This document shows, in pieces, positions 1 through 6,892 of a stretch of 17,966 nucleotides of DNA. The stretch lies in assembly GCA_003224195.1 (NCBI GenBank), contig QHYP01000049.1, positions 1 through 17,966 of the forward strand. Reading direction: 5' to 3'. Both the position numbers and the translations under genes were made by a program. Positions within the stretch are counted from its first letter, which is position 1. Each line of letters starts with the position of its first letter. Under the pieces are notes generated by a model. It did not search any database. It saw only the letters and a program-made list of their open reading frames with translations, and was not told where the DNA came from. The stretch comes from Acidobacteriota bacterium (GTDB lineage Bacteria > Acidobacteriota > Terriglobia > Acidiferrales > UBA7541).

Positions 1-1538
1 TCCAGCACGCCGCCGACGCTGTTTCCATCCGCCAGGTGCACCAACACCGGATGACCGAGAAAATATTCGGTAAATCCGCCGCCCAATACGCTAACTTGCA
101 AGCGCCCATCCGGCTCGACGGATTTCACTTCATAGCCGATTTCGTCCATGTGCGCGACAAACGCGACGCGCGGCGTCTTCGCGCCCGGCTTCGCGTCGCC
201 CAGATGCAGGAGGAGATTCCCCGCCGCGTCCGTTTCCGTTTTCGCCCATTTCGGCAAGAGCTTCTGGACTTTTTCGCGGACGGCAGCCTCGTGCCCGCTC
301 GCGCCGTAAACTTCCACCAATTGGCCGATGAGCGGGAGCTGCCGCGTGGGCCTATTTTGATTTGTATGCCGAGCCGCCGCCCGTTCTGGTTCGGAGTCCG
401 CCGCGTACGCGAGGAGGATGCTGCTCAGCGCGTTCATGTCCGCGTCCGAAACAGTTTCGGCCGGGGTCACGGGCCAGCGCGTGGCAATGCCCAGTTGCGC
501 GAAACGCTCTGGAAACGCGCTGTGGGTCCCGCTGCCCGCAATTCGTGGCGGAGTAGCCGCCACGGCCGCGAAGGGAACTCGATGCTTATCGGCCAGGGCT
601 TTCAGCTCCGCGGCAAAGACGCTGAGCGGCGCGGAAGGATCGGTGGCGCCGAGAAGGACTCCGCGCGGAAGTTCGACCTCGGCAGGTGCGGCGGGAGCGC
701 CCGGCGCGCGGGGCGGCGTCAGCCGGCCGATGTGCATCATTTCGTCGGGATGAATTTCAAGCAGCAGACGATCGAGGCCCCGGCCGCCGGTCCACTGCTG
801 GGCAACGAACGCAACCGTCAAAGTTCCGCGAAGCTTCGTTTTGTCCAGCCGCTCGAGGAGCTCAACGAGCGCCAGGCAGCCAAAGCGATCGCCCGCCGCA
901 GGGGCGGTCCAGGATTCGGAGCCGACGTTGCGGCGCTCGCGCTGCAGCGCGATGGGATCGAGCACATTCACGCCGGCGGCGCGGACTTCAGCCGCGCTGG
1001 ACGCGCCGACGTCCACATATATTTCGTCGGGATGATTCATCTTTGGCGCGTTCTGGCGAAGCGGCTGAAGATGCACGGATAGGCCCGCGAAGACGCCGGA
1101 GACTTTCCTGCCGCTGCGAGTCATCACCCAGGCGGGCTGCGCGAAGTGAAGAGTGTCGAAGACGGCGTTGGGCGGCTGCTGGGGGAGCCGCTGCACCCGG
1201 AGGTAGCCGTCGGCGGTGATGGCGCTGACAACGTAGCCCGGCTCGTCCATCGGAGTGACAATCAGGCGGAGCGGCGCGCCGCTGCCCAGCGTCACAATCA
1301 CGTTGCCGAGGTTGTCCGTCTTCGATGAAAACTCTTTCAGCCGCTCGCGAATCTTCGCTCCGAGCTCCTGTTCATAACCCGAAACGCCGGGCGTCGTGAG
1401 AAGCCAATCCAAATCGCTTTCCGGCGACTGCGCGCCACTCGGGAAAGCCCAAACGGCGAGCGCCAGCGAGGACAACACGGCCCTTCGGCAGAAGCGAACC
1501 GTGAGCGCATCTCGACCTTGTCTACTTGCAGAGGGCAT
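1..1538 (-). CDS. Secreted tandem M42-type aminopeptidase, 3' end cut by window edge
   Basis: The 512 visible codons start at an ATG overlapping the permease stop by 17 bases and run off the left edge without a stop. Residues 12-37 form a secretion signal (RFCRR, a hydrophobic stretch, then SGAQS). Two copies of an M42 (glutamyl aminopeptidase/cellulase M) fold follow. Copy 1 (about 43-380) has the M42 order, but its metal sites look lost: PMDE at 96-99 where HMDE is expected, AGDRFG at 215-220 where DDR is expected, QQW at 247-249 where the catalytic EE lies, and GTH at 337-339 where GTD is usual. Copy 2 starts near 405 and keeps HMDE at 463-466; its remaining ligands lie outside the window. 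M42 enzymes are normally single-domain cytosolic metallo-aminopeptidases of about 350 residues, so a secreted double-domain form is unusual. The family call is by motif only. Because copy 1 is degenerate, it probably has a structural or substrate-binding role (inference). Confidence 0.82.
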   Translation of the reverse strand, partial: MPSASRQGRDALTVRFCRRAVLSSLALAVWAFPSGAQSPESDLDWLLTTPGVSGYEQELGAKIRERLKEFSSKTDNLGNVIVTLGSGAPLRLIVTPMDEPGYVVSAITADGYLRVQRLPQQPPNAVFDTLHFAQPAWVMTRSGRKVSGVFAGLSVHLQPLRQNAPKMNHPDEIYVDVGASSAAEVRAAGVNVLDPIALQRERRNVGSESWTAPAAGDRFGCLALVELLERLDKTKLRGTLTVAFVAQQWTGGRGLDRLLLEIHPDEMMHIGRLTPPRAPGAPAAPAEVELPRGVLLGATDPSAPLSVFAAELKALADKHRVPFAAVAATPPRIAGSGTHSAFPERFAQLGIATRWPVTPAETVSDADMNALSSILLAYAADSEPERAAARHTNQNRPTRQLPLIGQLVEVYGASGHEAAVREKVQKLLPKWAKTETDAAGNLLLHLGDAKPGAKTPRVAFVAHMDEIGYEVKSVEPDGRLQVSVLGGGFTEYFLGHPVLVHLADGNSVGGVL

Positions 1539-3171
1539 CGAGGAGGACCTCCCGTTTCTTTTCGGCGAACGAGGAGAGCGGATCGAGCGAAGCGACATAG
1601 CCGCTGGTCGCCGCGGCCGCCAGCAGAAGAAAGACGCCGGCGGAAACCCACGGGTTACCGGACCATTTGCCCGCTAGGATGACGACGAACGAGGACAGGC
1701 CGAGAGTGATGTACGTTCCCAAGACGACGAGCACAGTCATGCCGGAAGCGCGCTGGTTGCGCATGCTGCCGAATTCGAGTTTGCGTGGATAGGCGATGGA
1801 GGCCCAGTTGGCAATCGTGAGCTGCGCGGGGATGATGTAGCCCATCGCGGCAAGCGTTGTGACGAACTGCTGCGGCCCGGGCCAGAGGCCGCGCACGTGG
1901 AGCAAAACCAACACAGCGGCTACTTCCACTGCGATGAGCAGGAGCAGCAACAGATTCTTCGCCAGGATCACACTTCGAAACCGCACCGGAGCCGTGAAAA
2001 ACACCTGCAGGCCGCGGCCTTCGAAGGCGAACGCGTTGTACGAAGGAGCCAGCACGAGCAGCAGGACGTAGCCGACGGCCCCAAAGAAGAACCAGCCGCT
2101 GGATCTGCTCAGCGCCTCGATCTGTCCATGGTGGCGCTGGGTAAACGATTGCATCGTAAACAGCAGAACCAGCAGGAGAGGCAGCAGAAGATTCATCCAC
2201 GCGATGCCGTTGCGCTTCAGGTAGCACAGCTCTTTCTGGATGATGGCGGCGATTTCTCCGGGCACAAGCGCCGAGGGCTTGGCGGGCGTTTTCGTTGCGG
2301 TGCGTTGAGCTGGCGCCCGGGCCTCCGATTCCAGCAGCAATTCGCCGCGATATTGCGCCCCTAGCCGCAGCCAGAGCAGCCCGGCAAAGGGCGCGGCCCA
2401 AGCAAGCAATGCTACGAAGTTGCCGGCACAGGCAGCGAAGTCAGCGCTTCCGGCATATGCCAGCGCCCGTCCCGCGAGACCGGGCGGCAGCCCATTCAGG
2501 AAAGGCAGAACGCGCGGCAGCCAGGGAAGAATCTGCTTCGATTTATCGGCGAACAGCGGAACCACAAATTGCAGGCTGATCATGCCGAGAATCATCAGCA
2601 CAAACGTAATTTCGCGCGTGCGGCGCTTCGAGAGCAGCTTCTCGATCCAAAAGCCGATGCAGCGCTCGATGAGGATATTCACGAACGCGAAAAGAAGGAG
2701 CACAGCGAATGCGGCGGGAAGGAGCTCCGGCCGGACACTGGCTACGCCGGCAACGATCGCAAGCAGAAACGTGACCGCAGCCATCGCAATCGGGTCGGCT
2801 AGTCCATAGGCGACATTCATCACGAAATATGCGCCCAGATGCAGCGGGAAGCGCAGCAGCGTGCGGAAGTCAAAGACCGTGGTTAGACTGGCGAAGAAGA
2901 CGCTGAAGACTTGCCAGAACAGCAGGACGCCCCAAAAGAGCAGGGCGAGCCAGCTCATGCGGTTGTCCCGCGTCATCGTTGCTGCGCCTTCATAGAAAGC
3001 GAAAGCGATGACGCCGACGAAGAAAAAGAAGAACAGGCCGGTGACAATGAGGCCAACGAGCTCGAGCTTGGCGTTTTTCTGCCGGAGCTGATTGCGCTGG
3101 ATGCGCCAGCGCAGGCGTATGAGGAGAGCCACCTCCTGCCAAACGGTCAGCGAGGAGATTCCGTTAACCAC
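1522..3171 (-). CDS. ABC transporter permease, large ABC-2-like membrane subunit
   Basis: This 549-residue protein is strongly hydrophobic, with roughly a dozen membrane segments in two halves. The first half runs from about residue 40 to 290. A soluble Ala/Thr/Pro/Lys-rich linker lies near 290-310, and a second half follows beginning with an IIQKELCYLKRNG motif. Such KEL-xx-L-R-N segments precede the transmembrane block in ABC-2-type export permeases. The duplicated arrangement suggests one polypeptide supplies both membrane halves. Its start overlaps the end of the upstream ATPase gene by 25 bases and its end overlaps the peptidase start by 17 bases, so translation is probably coupled. It would act in the inner membrane with the ATPase. 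The substrate cannot be told from the sequence. The ATG start is the only one before the first hydrophobic segment with good context. Confidence 0.85.
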   Translation of the reverse strand: MVNGISSLTVWQEVALLIRLRWRIQRNQLRQKNAKLELVGLIVTGLFFFFFVGVIAFAFYEGAATMTRDNRMSWLALLFWGVLLFWQVFSVFFASLTTVFDFRTLLRFPLHLGAYFVMNVAYGLADPIAMAAVTFLLAIVAGVASVRPELLPAAFAVLLLFAFVNILIERCIGFWIEKLLSKRRTREITFVLMILGMISLQFVVPLFADKSKQILPWLPRVLPFLNGLPPGLAGRALAYAGSADFAACAGNFVALLAWAAPFAGLLWLRLGAQYRGELLLESEARAPAQRTATKTPAKPSALVPGEIAAIIQKELCYLKRNGIAWMNLLLPLLLVLLFTMQSFTQRHHGQIEALSRSSGWFFFGAVGYVLLLVLAPSYNAFAFEGRGLQVFFTAPVRFRSVILAKNLLLLLLIAVEVAAVLVLLHVRGLWPGPQQFVTTLAAMGYIIPAQLTIANWASIAYPRKLEFGSMRNQRASGMTVLVVLGTYITLGLSSFVVILAGKWSGNPWVSAGVFLLLAAAATSGYVASLDPLSSFAEKKREVLLDALCK

Positions 3172-3947
3172 GAGAGCTCCTCAAGGGAGGGCCGCGCGGT
3201 GGGATCGCCGCCGACCAGAGATAGAAAGATCTGTTCGAGCGTCGTGGTCGAGCCTTCGGGCGCGGCGATGCCGGCGCGAAGCTCTTCGAGCGAACCCTGC
3301 GCCACTAGCCGCCCGCGGTGAATCACCGCGACGTGACTGCAAAGCCGCTCCACGATCTCGAGCACGTGCGAGGTAAGAAAGATGGTCACGCCGTTCTCCG
3401 TCATGCGCGCGAGGAGTTCCTTCAACGCGCCGGCGGCGATTGCGTCCACGCCTTCGAAGGGTTCGTCCAGATAGAGAACTCTTGGCCGGTGGATGACGGC
3501 CGCGGCGAGCGCGAGCTTCTTCTGCATGCCGTGGGAGTAGTCGGCGATCAGCGTTCGGGGGCGGTCGGCGAGCTGCATGAAGTCGAGCAGCTCGGCCGCC
3601 CGCTGCGCCGCGGTCGCGCGATCAAGGCCATACATGCGGCCCACAAAATTCAGATATTCGGCGCCGGTAAGCCGCTCGAACAGCCCCATGCCTTCGGGAA
3701 CAACGCCGACTTGCCGCTTCACTTCCAAGGGGCGCGTGGCAAAATCCAGGCCAAGGATCTGCATCCGGCCGGAGGTCGGCGCGAGCAAACCGGTCAGCAT
3801 CTTGATCGTCGTGGATTTGCCGGCGCCGTTCGGGCCAAGAAACCCGAAGAACTGCCCCGGCTCGACGCGCAAATCGATTGCGTCCACGGCGGTTAAATTG
3901 CCGAAGCGGCGCGTCAGCTTGTCCGTGAGGATCGCGGGTTCTGCCAT
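3147..3947 (-). CDS. ABC transporter ATP-binding protein
   Basis: This 266-residue nucleotide-binding subunit energises the permease encoded directly downstream. Visible motifs are Walker A GPNGAGKST (38-46), a signature loop in the variant form YSHGMQK (137-143), Walker B VLYLDE (157-162), a D-loop GVD (166-168) and the switch histidine in LTSH (194). The Q-loop region reads VVPEGMGLF, with Glu in place of Gln, as in many ABC-2 exporter ATPases of the DrrA/CcmA/NatA type. About 100 bases separate it from the histidine kinase stop, so it may have its own promoter, although I see no clear one. No strong Shine-Dalgarno sequence precedes the ATG. Its gene end overlaps the permease start, supporting a two-component exporter. 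Confidence 0.93.
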   Translation of the reverse strand: MAEPAILTDKLTRRFGNLTAVDAIDLRVEPGQFFGFLGPNGAGKSTTIKMLTGLLAPTSGRMQILGLDFATRPLEVKRQVGVVPEGMGLFERLTGAEYLNFVGRMYGLDRATAAQRAAELLDFMQLADRPRTLIADYSHGMQKKLALAAAVIHRPRVLYLDEPFEGVDAIAAGALKELLARMTENGVTIFLTSHVLEIVERLCSHVAVIHRGRLVAQGSLEELRAGIAAPEGSTTTLEQIFLSLVGGDPTARPSLEELSWLTESPR

Positions 3948-4051
3948 CGTCTATCCGCCGCAAGTTGCGCCGGCAGAAGAATCTATCATGCTCCAATGAG
4001 AACGCTAAGCGGAGACACCAACGGATCGAGTACCGAAGAAGGCGGAAGAGC

Positions 4052-5860
4052 TCAAGCGTCCTTGCTGGGGCCGGCGCCGGCGGTTACGGGAAGTTGTGGT
4101 TCTCGTGATGGCAAGGCAGCCGTCACCGAGGGCAAATCGACGCGGAAGACTGCGCCGCCCTCGGGCCGGTTGTAGCAAATAATGCGGCCGCCGTGCTCTT
4201 GAATGAGGCCGTAACAAATGCTCAATCCAAGCCCCGTTCCTTTCCCGACGGGTTTGGTCGTGTAGAACGGATCGAACACACGCAGCGGATCCTTCAGCCC
4301 GGAGCCGGTGTCTGAGAACAAGACGACCACATGGGAGCGATCGCGCTGGGTCTTGATGGTAAGAACACCGCCGGCGGGTTCCATAGCGTCGATGGCGTTG
4401 CTGATGATATTGAAAAAGACTTGCATCAACTGATTGCCGTCCCCGCGCACCCCTGGCAGAACGGATTCGAGCCTGAGCTCAATGCTGGTTGAGCCCTTCA
4501 AGTCAAGACCGCGCAGCTGGGCGGCGTTGGTTACAACCGTGTTGATGTCCAACAGCGTCCGCTCGGAAGGCGCCTGCCGCGCAAAACTGAGCAGGTTAGC
4601 GACGAGCGTTTTTGTGCGCCGCGCCTGATCGCGGATCTTAGCGGCGGTCGTGCGCGCCTTCTCTGGGATGGACGCGTCGTCGACCAGCAGATCAGAAAAG
4701 CCGAGAATGGCAGTCAGCGGGTTATTGATTTCGTGCGCGGCTCCAGCGGCGAGCTGGCCTAGCGACACAAGCTTCTCTGACTGAACGAGCTGCGCCTGAA
4801 GGCGCTGCAGATTGTCCATCGATTGCTCGGTACGCTCCAGCAGGCGAAGGCGGTCCGAATCCGCCAAATGCTGCCGCAGAAAGACCAAGAACGCGAGTGG
4901 GACCATCGCAACCACCGTCACCAGCAAACGGAATTCACGCACCTCGGAAGAATCCTTGCTGAACTCGATCGTCCAGAGCGCGAAAAAGGGCAGCGACAAC
5001 ACTGCCGTCGTCGCCAGCCGCGACGCCACGATGCCTTCGCGCCGGGCAACTTCAGATTCGTCGTGCATCGGACCGAGCTCGCCCGGCGCATCGAGTGCGT
5101 TGCGATTGAGATAGGCGACGACGCCCGTGGTGCCGTACCAGAGGAATGATGCCAGAAGCGGAAGATCGTAGAGACTGCCCGTCCGGTAGTGGTCCACGGC
5201 AATGGCCGCGTTGATCGCCATGGAGGACAACATGTACGTCGCGGCGGCTCCGAAAAGATGCGTGTACACTTTCCGCCAGGCGCCGCGTGTGCGCAGCCAG
5301 AACCAGGCAATGGCCAAAATAATGATCAGATTCTGGATGTTAGCCAGCAGAAGGTAGTTGTAGTTGTATTGACTTGCCGACGGCGTCGCGTACATCCAGG
5401 GGAATACGAAGAAGACGTACAGAAAGATCCACCACATCAAGAGCAAAACGAAGTCCAGATATCCAAATCGCAACCGCAGGTCCCCGCGCCGGTGATGCGG
5501 CCGCAGCGCCAGCGCGGCCATCACCGGGATGCCGCGCAGAAAGAAGACCATGTCGCCGAGATACACCTGCGGCAATGGTTTTCGCAGGTACACCTCGTAA
5601 TACGTCCACTGGAACTGGCCGAACATCCAGAACATGCAGCCGAGCGCGAGGAGCATCCAGAAGACGTTTCTGCGCCAGTGGGGCGCCCCTGCGTTCAAGA
5701 GCAGGCCCGTATTGGCAAGAAGTGGAACGAAGCACTGCACGACGTCGCCGAAGGAGGTCAGCGCTTGGCCGGGCCGCAAAACCACGATAGCTAGGGCATA
5801 GCCACCCAAAACCACTGCCCAAGCTGCTGCCACCCAGCCAAATGTTCGGGGAAAGGACAT
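4052..5860 (-). CDS. Polytopic membrane sensor histidine kinase (orphan)
   Basis: This is a 602-residue kinase counted from the ATG at 5860; a GTG two codons upstream is also open. The N-terminal half (about 8-330) has some ten hydrophobic segments and no recognisable periplasmic sensor domain, so sensing is probably through the membrane bundle. A short coiled linker (about 335-362) leads to the HisKA helix with the phospho-acceptor His376 in AAHEINNPL. The ATP-binding domain shows the N box (NIISNAIDAM, 484-493), G1 (DTGSGL, 517-522), F box (FDPFYTTK, 529-536) and G2 (GKGTGLGLS, 539-547). The HEINNPL form is typical of NtrB/HisKA family 4-like kinases. No response regulator or receiver domain lies in the window, so its partner is elsewhere. 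The last 30 residues are Ala/Pro-rich and probably disordered. Confidence 0.93.
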   Translation of the reverse strand: MSFPRTFGWVAAAWAVVLGGYALAIVVLRPGQALTSFGDVVQCFVPLLANTGLLLNAGAPHWRRNVFWMLLALGCMFWMFGQFQWTYYEVYLRKPLPQVYLGDMVFFLRGIPVMAALALRPHHRRGDLRLRFGYLDFVLLLMWWIFLYVFFVFPWMYATPSASQYNYNYLLLANIQNLIIILAIAWFWLRTRGAWRKVYTHLFGAAATYMLSSMAINAAIAVDHYRTGSLYDLPLLASFLWYGTTGVVAYLNRNALDAPGELGPMHDESEVARREGIVASRLATTAVLSLPFFALWTIEFSKDSSEVREFRLLVTVVAMVPLAFLVFLRQHLADSDRLRLLERTEQSMDNLQRLQAQLVQSEKLVSLGQLAAGAAHEINNPLTAILGFSDLLVDDASIPEKARTTAAKIRDQARRTKTLVANLLSFARQAPSERTLLDINTVVTNAAQLRGLDLKGSTSIELRLESVLPGVRGDGNQLMQVFFNIISNAIDAMEPAGGVLTIKTQRDRSHVVVLFSDTGSGLKDPLRVFDPFYTTKPVGKGTGLGLSICYGLIQEHGGRIICYNRPEGGAVFRVDLPSVTAALPSREPQLPVTAGAGPSKDA

Positions 5861-5988
5861 GCGCACCCTAGAAAACAGATTTTAACCGCATGCGGGCAGG
5901 ACACGCTTGCCTGAGATGTATTCTCTTAGCTTATCTATAAACGAAGGTAAATGACCCAATGGCTCGATACGCAGGCCAGGCGGGAACT

Positions 5989-6013
5989 CTGGCGGAGGAG
6001 GAGGGATTCGAAC
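5989..6013 (-). repeat. Direct copy of the tRNA-Ser 3' end (att-like)
   Basis: The 25 bases here are identical to 6127-6151, which are the 3' end of the tRNA-Ser gene (CCA, acceptor arm and T loop) plus one flanking base. With a two-base gap the match continues for a further GAGGC. The copy lies downstream of the tRNA in the tRNA's own orientation, about 115 bp away. A repeated tRNA 3' end is the classic mark of site-specific integration, but it can also be a remnant of a duplicated tRNA. No integrase is present. Confidence 0.75.
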
Positions 6014-6024
6014 TTGAGGCGATT

Positions 6025-6053
6025 AGCAGGCGTGAGCAGAGCGGGAGCCTGCT
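6025..6053. repeat. 7-bp inverted repeat between the two tRNA 3' ends
   Basis: AGCAGGC (6025-6031) is matched by GCCTGCT (6047-6053) across a 15-base loop. It lies in the segment between the tRNA gene and the copied tRNA end. It has no T tract, so it is not an obvious terminator. Confidence 0.4.
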
Positions 6054-6127
6054 GCCGAAATCCTGAGCGAAGTCGAAGGACCCAGGTGGACTCCGAGCAA
6101 GAACCGGAAATCGCGAACAGCAACAAC

Positions 6128-6217
6128 TGGCGGAGGAGGAGGGATTCGAACCCCCGAGGCCCTTGCGAGCCTAACGGTTTTCAAGACCGCCGGTTTCAAC
6201 CGCTCACCCACTCCTCC
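6128..6217 (-). tRNA. tRNA-Ser(UGA)
   Basis: The 90-nt gene has a 7-bp acceptor stem (GGAGGAG at 6217-6211 paired with CTCCTCC), discriminator G, and an encoded CCA (6130-6128). The anticodon loop CTTGAAA gives anticodon UGA, which reads UCA serine codons. A long variable arm (class II tRNA) and a T loop with TTCGAAT are visible. The length and variable arm fit serine. Its 3' end is duplicated at 5989-6013. Confidence 0.96.
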
Positions 6218-6223
6218 GCTGTC

Positions 6224-6229
6224 ATTGTA
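6224..6229 (-). promoter_or_regulatory. Possible -10 box for tRNA-Ser
   Basis: TACAAT on the minus strand ends six bases before the first base of the mature tRNA. If used, transcription would start at or next to the mature 5' end. No convincing -35 hexamer is visible at 16-18 bp spacing, so this is weak. Confidence 0.3.
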
Positions 6230-6306
6230 TCGCGTGAGGCCGGTTTCTGGCGCTGCCGGTTGACCATTCGCGGCCCAGAGCCAGGACGCTGGACATGAAG
6301 AGGGAT

Positions 6307-6657
6307 CTACTGAATGCTTTCTGAAACTGGGCGTTGCGGTTCGAAATCCAGACCCCAGAAGCGAGGCGCAGGCGTCAAGAATTCCACGCCAACGCGCTGA
6401 CCTTTTTCTGACGGCTCCCCGAGGAATACCACACGGCACTCCAGCTCTTCCTGCGTCAAAGGATTTACGAGAACCAGAACGCTGCCGTCGTCCACCTCAT
6501 GCGCCAGACGGAGGAGACCGCCATGCACGTTTACAACCACGGTTTCGCAGGTTTCCCGGAACTTGCGGCCGTCGTGGGCGCGGCCTTGCGCTTGGACGCG
6601 CACCCGTTGAAAGACGCGTGCGCTGCGGCGCGGGATCTCAAAGGTTGCTTGGCTCAT
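6307..6657 (-). CDS. Small PilZ-like domain protein
   Basis: The 116-residue protein is essentially one beta-barrel domain resembling PilZ, the cyclic di-GMP receptor fold. It has an Arg-rich start (RRSARVFQRVRV, 10-21) that could supply the RxxxR element, a middle strand VVNVHGGLLRL where the second motif (D/N)xSxxG is expected, and a closing strand VGVEFLTP. The conserved Ser of the second motif is replaced (NVHGG), so cyclic di-GMP binding may be weakened or lost. The ATG has no clear Shine-Dalgarno sequence upstream. The gene stands alone, between the tRNA and the divergent M20 peptidase. Proteins of this size and type are often regulators of motility or surface functions. That role is not shown here. 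Confidence 0.7.
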   Translation of the reverse strand: MSQATFEIPRRSARVFQRVRVQAQGRAHDGRKFRETCETVVVNVHGGLLRLAHEVDDGSVLVLVNPLTQEELECRVVFLGEPSEKGQRVGVEFLTPAPRFWGLDFEPQRPVSESIQ

Positions 6658-6746
6658 GAAGCTAGTTTCAGAAGTTTCCTCGAATTCGTCAATTTCAGCG
6701 ACGGCCCGGTGTGCCTCAACGGCAAACTGGATTTGAGTACAGTTGC

Positions 6747-6775
6747 TTGTCTGGGCCTGCGTACAGCCTTAGAAT
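6747..6775 (+). promoter_or_regulatory. Candidate sigma-70 promoter for the M20 peptidase gene
   Basis: TTGTCT (6747-6752) and TAGAAT (6770-6775) are separated by 17 bp, each close to the -35 and -10 consensus. The start codon is about 115 bases downstream. A short hairpin CTGGG/CCCAG lies in the leader. Confidence 0.4.
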
Positions 6776-6892
6776 GAATCCGGCGGCGCTGGGATTAACC
6801 CAGTCTTCATCGGCATGTCCCTTGCGCCACAAACCTCCCGCATTGATCGGGGAATCCTCGTCGAAGGGATCTCATAAGGGTGGGGAGCGTTC

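Noticed and set aside
36..1082. 348-codon rightward frame
   Set aside because: It is antisense to the M42-type peptidase, which has signal peptide and family motifs on the other strand. The Arg-rich composition is typical of GC-rich shadow frames.
5989..6013. Second tRNA gene
   Set aside because: Only the 3' acceptor and T-loop part is present; no anticodon or D arm can be folded upstream of it.
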